64,000 bases of DNA, taken from NCBI GenBank assembly GCA_935421135.1, contig OW285192.1, forward strand, positions 9,445,501-9,509,500, read 5' to 3'. The DNA is from Bugulina stolonifera. Lineage: Eukaryota > Bryozoa > Gymnolaemata > Cheilostomatida > Bugulidae. Positions 20,531 to 35,300 of this stretch are shown piece after piece (the stretch's first letter is position 1; every line of letters starts with the position of its first letter). The position numbers were made by a program, and so were the translations under genes. The notes beneath the pieces were generated by a model, which searched no databases, had not been told where the DNA came from, and was given only the letters and a program-made list of their open reading frames with translations.

Positions 20531-23500
20531 CTGCTAATATTGTTCCATGTACCTAATATCCATCAAATCGTCATATTACAAACACTGAGCTGTATGCTGC
20601 TGGTATGATGCTATTGATTTTGTCTTTACTGCTGTTTTATATACTTATACTTATGCAGCCATAATGTTAACTATAATATTATTAGTATCACTTGAAGTTG
20701 AAAGCAGACTATGCATATTGTATTTAGATGAATACATGTAACAACGTAATAGCGTAATAGCGTAATAGCGTGCTGTGGAGATAAGATCATCTCCACCTGC
20801 TTGTTGGCTGTTGATTCACTTGATTGGTTGTGAGGATGTGTGTGATAGATATAATTTATAGTTTTGCACAGTGTATGAAGGTACCTTATCCTGTTGGGAA
20901 AATAATAATATCTAAATGGATCCATTTTTTACTTTTTATATTCCAAGTGCCTCATAATAAGTATAATATTATCATACATGTAATAAATCAAACAAATTCA
21001 TGCATAATTATGACAATTGGAGAGGAAATATTTGAATGTAAATTTTGTAGTCTACTATTTAACAATATTCTATTATTATAAAATGCGTCAACACTTTCGC
21101 TTGTGTTGACAGATATACTAGAACAAGCTGATGATAATTCTACTGGTGAGCCACAACAAGAAGTGGAGCGGTAACAGGCAGCAGATATGAAAGCCTTCGG
21201 CTGAATAATTCCTGAGTCCAACAAAGTTAAGATGGCTTCTCTTCCATGATGAGTAGATTCTTTGTCAGCCAATCTTTCAGCTTTATGCTTACAAGCATCA
21301 TCTACACCACAAAAAATAATGTATGGGCTACCAATGTCATACAGACACATTATCTACTTCTTTTCTTCTTTTCATTTAACCACCATCAACTCCATATCAG
21401 TATCCACCACTAGTACATTATAACACTCCTGGTACACCTTGTCCCTTGACCACATCTACCCCTCCCACAATTTTGTCCTTTGTCCACTTCCAATATCCGT
21501 CAACATCACCTGCTCCTTCACAACCATCTTTCGCAACTCTCCAACCATCTGAGGTAGAGAATACTAGTGGTAAGTATACTGAGTCAGTTGTTGACCAGTT
21601 ATTAAATTACTTCAGATTATGGCGACAATTGTGTTTGGAAATAAGCACTGGCTTTCGATGCTTCGAAGTACTGCGAATCGTCTGTCCCTGCGAAGCATGG
21701 AATGAGGTACTGCGAATGACTCTGAAGAATGGACAAGTGCACGTCAAATGGAGCAGATAACTTCAAACGGAATCTGTTTCGTAGTAGTGCGAAGCATCGA
21801 AAGCCAGTGAATTCGTTGTTTAGTCAAATTTGCTATTATAATTATGTTATTATAGTTCTGATCTGTGCATTATACATGTATTTATTATCATCAAATAAAC
21901 ACAGTCATTTGATCTGCAGTACAATGTATGCTTATCCATACTAGATACATATATGTAAATAACATAGGAGATGACAAAACTACAAAAACAGAATCAAACA
22001 TGAGATGACCTTAACATTTTTGTTGCTTTCAGGGAAACAAAACAACTAGAGTGCTCAACTATGTAAAAAACTAAAACGCTTGGGCTATTTTGTTTGACTC
22101 TGAAGCAGATAACATTGGTGAACAGACAACTTCAGTGTTTGCTGCATAGTATAGACATTTAACGTCTGATAGAGTAGATAACTACAAACAGAATCTGCTT
22201 TGTTTGTTGCATTTGAAAGCATCAAAAGTCAGTGATTGTGCTATCTTAACAAACCTCATTTACACTTGTATTTTTATCTACCCTGTATTCTATTGTTATA
22301 ATTAAGTTGTATATTGTTTATTAATTTTCTGAATGCATTATCAAAAAAATTCAATCAAAACAAACAATCAGATTGATCATATTTTGTATCGATATCCATT
22401 TCTATAGATGTGTAGCTGTATTCGGCACCTTCACAAGTTTGCCGAGGTTCAAGATTGAATTATGACCTGTACAATAGACTCTCATAACGCTAGAATAGAT
22501 ATTCAAGAGGTCTTTTGTTAGTCCATGACACACTTAATGGATTTGTGTTTGAAATATCTATTTCAATATTCTTTACACAGCAAGTTGAAAAGTAGATTGT
22601 CACCAATGCCGTGATTGCACTGTAAACATCTCAAGGGATTAGCAGTGAGATAAATAGTGCTGCCTTGTCAATATGCTATCGGCTGTCAGCAATGTGTTGT
22701 CAGTAGTAGGCTGTGGATTCCCTGCAGCAGTAGAATGAACAGCATAGGCTAATGAGACTCATAGCTTGGTGAGACAGTGGAAGCTAGCAGCATCAGGCAA
22801 TAGGTAAGTAAATCTACCCACCTAAATCTCTCACCGTATAGATCTAAAGCAGCAACAACATGCACATGTACAGTTACAGATTTGATTGACAATATGTAAC
22901 ATCTATCTCCTGTGGTTCAATATTGCTAGGCTGTTATTAATCACATAAACTGTTTTAAAAAGTTTCATGTGCAAAATGCGGTCTATATTAATTAGGTATG
23001 TAGATGATGTGTTTATGCTATACATACTTGTTCGGAGGGCAACTCAGCAAACTACTTGCAAACTCGATTTTAATTCTTGAGAACCAGCAGTTTGTACATC
23101 TGTGTATATGTATAATATTCTAGTAACAGTATTAGAGCATTTACTATAGAAAAATATTTTCTCTCAGCAAAATACGAACATTCTTATAAAAGACATTGTC
23201 TAAGCACCACAACAATACCCATGTACAATATTAGTCAGGGAGATCAAGCAAGTAAAAGTTTGTTATGTATAGATGTATATGTATGTATTCGTATTGCACA
23301 TATTATGGATGTCTGTTGTACTCTAATTTAATATTCTTGGAGAGCATATCTGTTGTCTCTAACATTCACTAGTCACTACAGAGTTAGCGTACCATGTGTG
23401 AAACTAAAGGTATAGAGTAGGGTTCACAAACTCACTTTGTTACGTGCTGATGGAACCGCTGCAAACTCTATGTGCTGAATGATTGGTTCATGGCAACATA

Positions 23501-25212
23501 AAATTTCTCATCTGCTACAGTGTGACTAAGTTGCAGTTTCGTTGACGTTTTCCTGGAGTTGTCATTTCACATTCCACGAAGAATTACGTGTACATTGGTA
23601 TCCGAGTAGTTCATACTGCTAGGAACATTACTCAAACACAAATGATGGGTAAAGCCAAAATAATAGTGTATGCTAGTCTCGACACTAAATCAATTATAAT
23701 CACTATTACAGACTGACTAGAGCGTAGGTAGCCTTCACACATAAAGGGCAATGTATATATATATATATAAACATACACGGCCAGGTGTCAAGGAACCTTC
23801 CATAAGAACTTTTGAGCTTACACCTGCGTGGCTACTTGCTGTCAAATGTTGTGTGGGTCATTTGCCATCTCTAACTCATTGCATGGCCAAACAGCAATCT
23901 AGTAGGAGTGTTTTCACATTGATAAGAGTCACTCATCAGTATTATGGGAAGTTGATGTATTTGCTCACATAGCAACAGCTTAAACAGCTGACTCCATAGC
24001 AACAGTCAACATTATGGTGGAATACATTACAAGTGCTTGTTCAATGATGTAGTCACCTCACTACCTGTACAACTTACAGTTACATGCACATGTACATGTA
24101 CAAGTATATTACATGCGCATGTATGTGTAGTACACACAGCGATTCCTTCTACAATCTTCTAACTCTATATCAACACTGCAGAGAATTAGAGCATTTTATA
24201 TTGACTGCCCGTGTCTGCCTGCCTGATGTCCAATAATATACTGTCATAATAAATACACCTGCAAACGCCAAAGCAATACTGCAATTGCCAACTAGAGCTA
24301 CTATGAAAATTGGTGCCACCATTAACCATCTTTAATTTAGTGTATATACACTTTGCTTCTCTAATTATACAATGCACAATTATTTGTAGTATAGTATAAT
24401 AGTATACCTATAAACTGCTTGGTAGTTGGAGTTGTCCTTCTTTAGTTAGATATGTACCTCTACTACACAACAGTCCAAGACTTTCACCTGGTTAGGGCCA
24501 CTAGTAACAGCATCTAACCATAAAAATCTCTTGTGTTTCATTGAGATTATGGCATTACAACAGCAAATGATTTCTATATTATTATCGTTATTATAGCAAG
24601 TGCAAGTCAACCCAGATAGGGTTTGGTAAAAGTCTTATAACCAGTTTGACAATCGCTTATATTCAAAATCAATAAAAAAGTTTTCATAAATTATTCAATC
24701 CATTAATTTATTGCTAAGCCAGCCATATATCCATGTAGTGCTTTTCAAAATACACAGTGCTAGGTAAACCTTTTTTTCAGCAGCAGCTGTGTTATAATAT
24801 TATAATATGTTTCAAACATACATGTATATAAATAATAGGAATAATATATGCATTACCTTTGACTTCCCTCATCTTGATTGAAAATTAAACACATGTTGTG
24901 AGATTTGTTTGGTTTTCAGTGATTACTTTTACGCCAATTGAATACGTAAATTTATGACAGGTTCAATTGCATTCAATTCATTCAGCATAATTTAATCTTG
25001 ATTAATTCTAAACTTATCATGCACTGCTGCTATTGGTATTAATGAGGGTGGTAATTTTAGCCACCCTACCTGTCTGAGAGAGACCTCATCTATTTGTACT
25101 CAGATAAGAGTAGTAAATATGGAATTGATTGCATAAAACTGTTACAATTTACTTACACGAAGCATAGATTATTTCATAGCATTTGATAGCAAGACAGCAT
25201 AGGAGTGTAGCC
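20531..25212. other. Mostly non-coding region left of the ROCO gene
   Basis: Scattered stops in all frames and AT-rich. Two weak coding hints occur. A 120-codon - strand ORF (20988-21350) contains VDDACKHKAERLADKEST. On the + strand, a possible terminal exon after TTGACAG runs from about 21113 to a TAA near 21174, overlapping it. They exclude each other and I support neither. A Pro/Ser-rich + strand stretch at about 21414-21570 ends at a good donor (GTAAGTAT). Near 22690-22810 a stop-rich stretch ends at GTAAGTAA and could be an untranslated first exon. Confidence 0.35.
21646..21809. repeat. Inverted-repeat element with perfect 20-bp arms
   Basis: CACTGGCTTTCGATGCTTCG at 21646-21665 is matched exactly by its reverse complement at 21790-21809, with partial pairing for another 11 bases inward. 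The ~124-bp interior repeats GTACTGCGAAT. A decayed relative of its right part (GCAGATAACT...GAATCTG...GAAAGCATC...AGTCAGTG) lies at about 22170-22237. No clear target duplication was found. It is probably a MITE. Confidence 0.65.
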
Positions 25213-25279
25213 ATGTCGAGTCATCGGCAGCGTGTTAGTGTGGCCTTCAATGGCTTTGATTCCAGCTCAAAGAAGCATG
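25213..25279 (+). CDS. Possible alternative first coding exon of the ROCO gene
   Basis: An ATG at 25213 opens 22 codons (MSSHRQRVSVAFNGFDSS and four more) followed by a strong donor GTAAGTC. It ends in phase 1, exactly the phase of the donor at 26643, so it could splice to the shared exon at 27777. Splicing into the exon with the ATG at 26382 would hit a stop at once. It may thus mark a second promoter giving a different N-terminus, or belong to something else. No transcript evidence is available. Confidence 0.4.
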
Positions 25280-26381
25280 GTAAGTCAAAATTGCAGGACT
25301 GCTTTCAATGATAGCACTCCCAACAGGTTAGCAATTCAGTATTAGTACGTCTGCAGCCTATTAGAGTAAACTATTGTCATCCTTTATGTTTTCACAAGAC
25401 AAGAGTTTTTGCAAGAAATTTGTATAGTATTGATACTACCATTTTCTCCGAGAGAGACTGTGGTAGTATCCTAGCCATAATTAACCTCAGTTGTAAAGTC
25501 CATAATAATAAAGCAGCAAATACTACAGTATAATGTACTAGAAAATTCCTGAAAATTATTGTGTTGTGGGGATATTGATAAGATCTGTCTGCACTCAAAA
25601 CCTTTTTATTTATAAATAATTAAGTAACATTGTAACAAAAGTTAATTTAATAAGTTTAAAGTAGCATAAAATGTAGTAAAATGTATAAAAACTATTTAGT
25701 ACAACTTCATATACCTTAAATCTCAAATATTATGTATGCTTATGCAAAGAAAATAACAATAATCTATGTTTCTAGTTAATGCAATTATTGTAATGAACCG
25801 CTGGAGGAGGTTTTCTCTATTGTATTTGTGACCATAGTTTGGGTCCCAATTATATTGTAGAACCTCAAGCTAAAATCTATGAACTCAATCACCACATTAA
25901 TTGATTGGCATGCATAGAAATAGTATGAATACGCCTGGGTTAATATGTATGACCACAATCGCAAATTGAAACATTGTTTTCTTTGATCTAGTGTATTGGC
26001 TATTGAATAATTAACAGCGTAATGTTGCGAAGGCAGTTTTGTTTCATGTCAGTTAAGCTGAACACATCAATGTAATTATTTAACAGAAGGCTACGTTATC
26101 CACCCACAATTTGTACCGAATATTAGAGGAGCTTAAGCTATGCTACATGTAGTGTAACTAACAATTGTTACTTGTAATAGCCTACCGTTACATATTTGTA
26201 ACTGGTATCTAAGGCTCTCTAGGTATTGTATTGGCAGCGCTGACAGTTCTATTAATACCACTGCTCTAAAATAAAGTGTAGTAGTTACTTAAACTATCAG
26301 CATAGGGCAGCTCTCGGCATCACACAAAATGGATATTTCGGTAAAATCTTGAAAAGAGTTTAATGCTACCGAACTGTTAAG

Positions 26382-29300
26382 ATGGCTACTAAGATGAGCT
26401 ACGCTCAGGTACAGACGGATAGCTATAAATTAGCTACACGCCCGATATCAAGTACATCATCTGGCCGAGGGTCTACCACCTCTACCCCTAGTTTAGATGG
26501 GATGGATCTTGCAGAAAGTCGGGATTTCTCTTTGAGCAGTAGTAGAGGACTCAGTAGACTTCTACAGAGAGGTGGTAGTGGGGAGGAGAGGCGTAGAGAC
26601 AGGTATCCGTCTGCATCTAGTCGGATCAGTACGCTAAGCGAAGGTACACATCTGTCTGTCTGTTTGTCTGCACATGTTCCATGCTATCAAATAATTACAC
26701 TATATATAATCATGTCATCAGATACAGTTATATCAATGTCATAGTAAGAGAGTGATTTACAGTCCCATGGTCACATAATTCCATAGTCGAGTAGCCCCAG
26801 TAGTCACATAGTAACTCAGTCACATATCATACAGGGTTAGATGTTAATATAGTCACATAGTCTCACAGTCACTGTCTGACTTACTGAGCTACATGGGTAG
26901 GACTTTCACTAACATAGTGCAGGTGCTTATGTTTAGATAAAGGACGACATACATGACTGTATACATCAGTATTTTTACCTACATCATATATTACTTATAC
27001 TTCGGGAAAATACTGTTTTTGTTTGGGTTGCTGATGTTATATTTTACTCTAACATATTTCCAGAAAATGGTAAGTTTTGAAATTCACTAACTGTCTCAAC
27101 ACTCCAGTATTGTATTCCAATACACATCCATGTATCAGTACATGTATATACTGGAACTGCCGACGCTGCAGTGATATTGTCAGGCTAAGATTGTCGTAAC
27201 ATTGAAGTGGCTGGCTACATAATATGTGTACACTCATGTACATGCTACATTGTACAGTGTCTAAGGTCATTATAGGTTTTAATTCATCCAAAGTACTTAA
27301 TACAGGTAAATATAGGCTACAATATACAGTAAAATTAGTCCTTTTGAAAGAAATCTCATGCATTACACTGATTAAACATGTATATCAGGGAAATACATTA
27401 CCTACTATATTTCATAATATTATAAGCCCTTTACACTGCCTATGGTATTCAATCAGGCTAAGGTGAGCCTCTCTCACACGTTTCGTCACTTAATCTGACT
27501 ATTATCCCCGGGCCATGTAGAATGTGCATTAATGTTCACTACTGCCATCAGCAATAAGGCTATGTTACCATCCTGTGTATCATCTTTATTGCAGTACACA
27601 GTAGCCTATAATAGCGCCTACATGTAAGGCCACATGATATACAGATATATATGACATGACCATAGCACTCTACCAACAAGATAATACTGTGCTTGCAAGA
27701 TGGTAATATCTATTAGTGTCATTTTTACACCAATTTAAGCTGGGTTGCTACGACGTTTCTCTCTGTATACTTACAGAAGAGAAGCTCTCTAAATCTGTGT
27801 CTCGACTACGCCAACAGAACAGGAAAGTAACTAAGGCTAACCTACTTCCCACCCCTAGAACCAACAGAGGAGTCTGGTCTACAGCTGAGTTCCAGTACTA
27901 CATAAGCAAGATGGCCTCTGAAGCCTTAGAGCCTTCTGAGTGGGCCATGTTAGGTAAATAAGGCTATCTGGAAACTTGACAATTTTACTTGAAACAATTT
28001 TGTCCGGTAAACAAAGTCATGTAGCAATCTGCCATGTAAAGCCTAATATCTCATCTGGTCAAACCCCGACTGGTTCCCCTCCCTCAAGTATCTCTAACAT
28101 AACCGAGAATCCAGTCTAGCTGTCACTATAAATAGCATGGTTCTTGTCTTCAGCAAACAATTTCACAGCATAAAGTAGAGGAGACCATTATTTGTGCATC
28201 AAATAACCTACAGTACGTTGCTAGAGTGTAATGAATTTAGCTGCAGGCATGTAAAAATTTGAGATAGCCTTTGTTTCCTTAACAAAATTGGAGAAGCCTG
28301 TTTCCTTACTTTTAGTAGATAAACTTAGTTGGCCAATCACAAAAATGGGATCTAAAGCTATGAAGAATTCCCACCTAACAGAGCAATAATGTCTCCCAAT
28401 ATTAGCAGCCATGCACTTGACTTTAACAATGATATCTCCGTTGATTAACTGAAGAGGTGAATGGTTTATTGATAGATAGTCGATTGCTTGAGCCAGTTAA
28501 TTAAAAGTTCAATCAAGTTTAGTTTACTCGTTTGTTGAATTAAAAAGATATGAAAAGCGAAGCAAATACGTAACTATTGATTGTGAAGTAATATGATAGA
28601 AATAAACAAATAGAATATTGAATAACAGGTATACCAGCTGATTGCATTGAATTGACTATTTGAAAGGGTTGAGACTATATTTAACAAGTCTTCTAGAAAC
28701 TGCTCACTAAATTATTAATTTGACAGACAGCAATACTTCTGCAGTACAGCAAATCGCACATGTATACGCAGCAGGTACACAGCATGTCTGGCTAGATAAC
28801 TTCTTTCACAAAAGCAGATTTAATTGTGCTATCCGTGTACAATACTAGTGAGATGGTTCACAGGCTAAGTCCTATGTCTTACAATAGCTACTCTTCTGTC
28901 CATACTGGCCATATCTTCTTCTCTCAATTCACAGGCTACAAATCTGCTCGGCATTACAGACCACAAAGGCTGGTCAAACAGGAAGAGGAAGTGCTGACAT
29001 CTTTACAGATATTCACTGGAGACGAGAACTCTCTAAACAAAGCCTACTCCATGAAGGACACACTACGAAGACTAGACGCTCATAAATGTGGTAAGTTGAG
29101 TCACTGCCATAGTATAAACTAGTAAGCACTCTGCTAAGCAGCTAACTGCTAAAATACATTATAACCCTAGAAGTACATGTAGGTATGTAGGGAGATAACT
29201 TCAAATTATTCCACGAGCTAATAGGTGATAAAATCAATAACATCGTCTATACACAACAAGCACCTCAGAGGTTGTGTAGAAAACCATATGGCATGTTGAT

Positions 29301-32300
29301 GTAATGTAATGATTATCACAACAAATTAGTATTAATAATGAATTATTGTCATACAGCTATATTTGTCAAACTGAAATATAATGGAATCTGCAAAATGCTA
29401 GACATCTGGCACCCTCCCTCAATTTTCCCATGTCCTGGTAAATTGCCGAGTGCTAAACAAAAATTATCATAAGTTTTCCTGTTAAAATCTGTGAGCATAA
29501 AAAGAGTAAGATACTTACAATACACCTACATGTACAGTCATGTAACTAACATAGAATACTCATTGGAAGAGTGTACAATTCCAAATAGGAATGGAGTACA
29601 CTGACGGTGTTTAAGTACATGCGTGTATATTTTAGGTATACAGAGTATTCCTGAGAGTTTAGCGATGACTCTAGTGCAGCTGGAGAGATTGGATCTTTCG
29701 TGTAACTCACTGAGTGAAAAGAGTTTTCCTGCATCATTCAATAGCTTGAGCTCTCTCATCGAACTCAACTTAAATAGCAACTTATTGACCACCCTCCCTG
29801 CCTGCATCGCGACGTTAACCAAACTGCAGAGGCTCTATCTGGGTATAATTTCTTTTTCCTATAGTGTGTTTTTTTATTTATATTCTCTTACACATCTGTA
29901 ATAATGTACAATGTAAATATAAGGCTTAATTGTCGTTATATAAGTAGTGCCTTGTAAACGCTGACAATATTTCAAGGTGTCGGTCTCTCTACAACAGAAG
30001 AGATGAATATGACCATTCTTAACCTTCCAGTAATCTTCACTTGGGGTCAAACTCTGAACCTCGTGGTTAGAAGGAACCCAAACTACAATGTATGTACTCC
30101 AATGAGGGGTTATCATTACAATAAGAACACAAGGCTTGTGTACAGTACCATTTCTATTTCCAGGTTACAATGAGTTCTCACAGGTACCAGCTTTGGAAGG
30201 TATGAAGCACCTGACAGGTCTTGACATGGAGTGCAATAACATAGCCAGTGTACCATGGCAAAATTTGGCAGCTAGCTGCAGGTACTTCATTAGAACGTTT
30301 GGAGTCTTTTTTATGATTTTACTTACTTTTTCGTATAATATGCATGCATTTTTATGGACAACAATGTGCATGATGAAAGCCCGTGCTAGACTTTAATTAT
30401 TGAATTACCTATGTGTCAATAAGTCCTGTCATCACTATTTGAGGAAAATAAATATATTTACATGTATTTTCCTCCGATGATAATAACAATACTGTTATCG
30501 ATGCATTGAGAAATAAATAAGTGAAGCCCATCTAGAGCTGCTTTTCGTAATTTTATACATTGCATGCATACACTAACATATTCAAATAATGCACAGGTAT
30601 ACCTGTCTTGATATTTTAGGCGTTTAAGAGTTTTGAATCTGCAAAGCAATGAAATCTCAAGCGTGGATAAAAGCATCAAGTCATTCAGGGAGCTGATACA
30701 GCTAAATATATCCCACAACAAACTCACAACTGCTCCAGTTGAACTATTTTCACTCAGGAAACTCCAACATTTGGATGCTTCACACAACCAGGTATAGAAT
30801 TTTAGACTACTCAATAAAATAATAGAATTATTATTATATCTTGTATCACAGATGAAATTATTCAGACACACAGGGTGGTATTGAAGTTGTTTCTACACTA
30901 TGCGCATTCACATGTACATAGATGAACACTTCTACTTACATCATTACAGAAACCAGAAACCATATTTTTAGAGCTACTTTCACTTTCTTAGATTTGCATG
31001 TACATGTAATATATATATTATATGCATGTAGTATTAATATACATGTATATATAGTGCTGATCGATAATGGCATGTGTATCTAATTCATTCATCAACCCCC
31101 CATAGTAGCCTCAGCTCCAGTCTTTGTTGCTGTTTATTTATATGCTTCCTGTTTAATAATGATAACGCTATTTTTCAGATTGTTCGTCTTCCACAATATA
31201 ACCTAAGTCAGCAAAGCCAGCATATGATGGACCTAGTCGACCTATCATATAATAGCATCTACAAGTTCAGTGATTGGCTGGTGTTTGTCGCTTGGTGCAT
31301 TGATCTCTCTGGTAATCAGATAACTACCATACAAGGTAAGTGCTGACAGAGAGATCATTGGGATTAGGAGATTAAACACCTAAATGTTGAATACAACAGG
31401 AGAGGATAACACCTAGGGCTCTAGTACCTGGTGCCCCTCATACTTCTGCATTAGTACCAGTAGATAAACATAACTATGTATGACTAGTGGGGACTAGGTT
31501 AGTTACTAATTGCTGTATTTAGTTGCTGACACTGTCTACTCAGATATTACTTTACTTTGCGGCAGAAGTTGCTTCCCCCTGCAATATATTACCTCTTACT
31601 ATCATAGTGTCAGTCAGCTATATCATTCTGTTCTGCAATCAACAGGGTCAACAATCAAACATATGGACTTTGAGACTACACAAAAACTGGTTTTGAGGGA
31701 GAACCCAATTAGGTCCCCACCTGTTGATATCTGCATGGCAGGATTACCAGCTATCATCAAATATTTCCAAGAAATCAAAAATCACTCAAATGTGTATCAA
31801 GGTAAATGTTTACTGTGTATTAATATTCAGTAATACTTTAGAACTTTACCTCATATGAAATATTCTAGCTACAATCCAATTTCACAGGCCTGAAGCTGAT
31901 GATGCTAGGTCCTAAGTCTAGTGGTAAAACAAGTCTGGTTCAGACATTGGCAGACGGTCAGTCTAGACTGACTCTCCCTGATGAGTCCACTGTAATGTGT
32001 GAAGTTAGCTCAATAGACCTGAATAATTTCGCAGGTAAGTGTGAGTCTACCTACGCATAAGAATACCTACACTACATGTACATGTATATACAGGTTGGAC
32101 CAGAAAAGTGTGGCATATTGCTTTGGCTGGCGTTTTAATTTTCCGTACCCCTGTACATTTACTGTAGTTATTCACATCTACTCTCCAATGAATGATGGTT
32201 AGAGTGAACGCCTGTATTGCAATTATTGTAGTACATAGCATGTACATGTACACAGCCTACATACATGTAGGCTGTGTGTAAGTTAGGACCTAAGACTACA

Positions 32301-35300
32301 TAATTATATAATTTTTATATACAACAATACATCGGAGTGAATATCTGTGATAGGCAAACTAATGGTATCGATCACAATATGAGTGGAGAACACCAAAATA
32401 CTGCATGGTTTAGCAGCAGTTTCTAGGTGGAGGCTGTATTTGCATATTTCAACATTGTATGTTGATTGTAATACAACAAGCACATGTACATGTAAATAAT
32501 GTAAATAGCCATTTGTTTATGTGATTATTTTATTAATATTAAACACAGTGAAACTTGCTTAATTCAAACTCCAAGGGACCGCCATAATTGGTTTGAATTA
32601 GGCCGAGTTTGAATTGTAAACTCACTTCACTTAATTGAAGTCATTATATAGTGCTCAGCAGGGACCAAGGCTAATAGTTTGAACTAACCAAGTTTTGGAA
32701 TTATCCGAGGTTGAATTAAGCAAGTTCCACTGTACATGTAATATCTATTTTATCATAGTACATGTACATGTACATGTATGTTCTGTTCACTGTGATAGGC
32801 GATTAGGTGCCGTAGAGGCCCGGGTTCAAACCCCAGTCAGGGACTGATATTTTCATGGATTTGAAACAAGTCTCTGACTGCTCACAAATAAATTCCTTGC
32901 TAAAATACATCATTATTTATGTATATAACTATTTTTAGACAACGACAGGCCTTTTAAACTCTCTCTCTGGGATTTTTCGGGTGATCCATTTTATCTGAAC
33001 ACAATACATCACTTCCTGGATCCTAAGGCTTTGTATCTCTTGACTTTTGACCTCTCCACCTACAGGACTGGAGACTTCCATAAGACGTTTGCCTCTTGGT
33101 TGGACTATGTGGTGGCTAAGAACAACGAGGTAAGGGCAATTTACTGGTGGACGAGTAGCAGTGGACTTGAATAGTTCATAATTTTGTTTCTATTTGCATA
33201 CAAAAAAATGTTGTTTGAAGTTTAATTGCGCTTTCAAATCTTCAAGTTCACATAAACAATGAAAATTTTAGTAGCCTCAGTTCTCAAATAACTTTCATTA
33301 ATGCTGTTTTAATTTTGAGCAAGCCAAAAATACGGTACAATGTATAAAAGTTGCTACTACAATGTTACACTACATGCAAATCGTATATACCGATGACATA
33401 AACCATGAATATATTATCCTTAGCCCGGGTTCTACATGTATGTTCATAGGTGAAGTTGATGATTGTGGGAACGCATGCTGACCTTATCAACACAGCAACA
33501 ATCAGAAGAATATGTGATGAAGTTGAAAATCTCATCAAACAACATTTCACCGTGTTTAAAGCGAACATTGAGAAAAAGGTATGTCTACACTCTACCGTGC
33601 TCAGAGGTCAAGGACTTTTAAAATGTGACATACTAGTAACACTGCTATTAGCCTGTGGGCATCAGACAGATACACGTTATTATAATATTTTAAGCTGTAA
33701 TCGACCTAATATTGTCATTGACGTAGATTGAAGAAATAGAGAACGTGAAGCCTATCACCTCTTACATGCAAGAGCAGCTGAAGCATTACGTCGGCACACT
33801 GAAGAAGGTGGATACATACGTACACTCTTCTCCTATAGCAATCAGTAGCTCCACTTATGATGGGTTCGAAGAACTTATAGACGCCATTGTTGGTAGGTAT
33901 CGACCATGCTTGGAGTAAGGACCAGTACTAAATAGAGAAATAAAAACAATATTCATTATCAAGTGTGGAATGGAGTTTCGACTGAAAATACATTTGTAGG
34001 TTCTAATAGCTACAATTATTCTATTGATTGTCATGCGTAGTACAGATACATGCATATTATTTAAAGCATTTTCAGGTGAAGTTGTCTATAGAATTGATGC
34101 TCAAAAACTCACTAGTAAATTCAGATGGTTGAATTATAGAGTAATAGGAGCAAAATATTATAGTTCCATTAATTTTTGTGTGTGTACATTGTACATGCGT
34201 AATTACATGTTGTATTATATGCATGCTTATATGAATTTATATTGAAACTGAGCTCATATCATGTAATGTAAGCTAGCTGACAATTTTGAGTATAGGAATG
34301 AAACCTGCAACAAAATGGTGAAATACTGAAATACAAGCAGCTCTGCAGACAATAATATGAAACACACTTTAATTTCTAAAGTTTTTACATAAAAGTGTAG
34401 ATTAGAAATCTCAGTTTAAAGTATTAGTACCCAGTCTATATAGCCCTACTTTCCTCTCTGTTTTATTATACGTATGCATCTGTAACATTAGTACTGAACT
34501 GTTACTCTCTGTAGAGCTGGCGTCGAATACCTCTTTGTTCCCATTCGGTCTGAGACAGATACCCTCCCTGTGGGTTGGAGTGCATGACACTGTAGAAACA
34601 CTGGCTAAACAGACAAGGGTACCAGTGCTACATATAGACGAATTTCAATCTGAGGTAAGGAAAGATAACTCTCACATGTCACTGATTTTTATCTAAAAAT
34701 AATTCCATTAACTGATCTAACAGACTTTTTTATTGTCAGATAGTTTGTTATCATGAACTTTTATCTCTGAGACATGTGATAGTTAAATCAACAAGCAAAA
34801 TGTTCCATAAATTGAGAATCAGTTGTATACATGTGTTCATGTAACTATTATAATGCGATGCATTCTTCGTAATTTTTAGAAACACTAAAAGCACTATTAT
34901 ATTATCGGAATAAAGAGTTTAATATAAAATATAACCCAGTATATATACTTTCTAGTCCACTGGTTCGAATTTCTCTCAAATGTTGACTTCAGATTTGTCT
35001 TCTCTCTTTTAGCTAATATCAAACCACGGGATGAAGAATATGATGAAGGACATCTGCACATACTTGCACGATACCGGCACTATTGTATGGTTACACGACG
35101 ATGAGAAACTAAACCAGTACGTCTTTCTCAGGCCACGCTGGTTGATAGATGTCATCAAATCACTAGTCAGGAACGACATGGACTCTCTAGAGTGCGACGA
35201 GATGGAAGAGGTGCTCATAGCCAACGCAGTACTCAAGTCAAAGTAAGTTCCATTACTAAGCACTTCCTAAGGAGTGGCGGCATTGTATTTCATCTAATCA

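Larger units (their letters stand above)
31888..33892 (+). other. Roc GTPase exons
   Basis: Four exons (31888-32034, 32939-33129, 33450-33578, 33727-33892) carry the GTPase motifs in order: P-loop GPKSSGKTS, the DxxG motif as WDFSGD, and THAD in place of NKxD, as is common in ROCO proteins. The large intron between the first two exons (32035-32938) holds a MITE and a tRNA-like remnant. All nucleotide-binding residues expected for an active Roc are present. Confidence 0.85.

Noticed and set aside
32796..32845. Possible tRNA gene at the box B match
   Set aside because: No acceptor stem, anticodon arm or box A can be drawn; only the T arm is visible.
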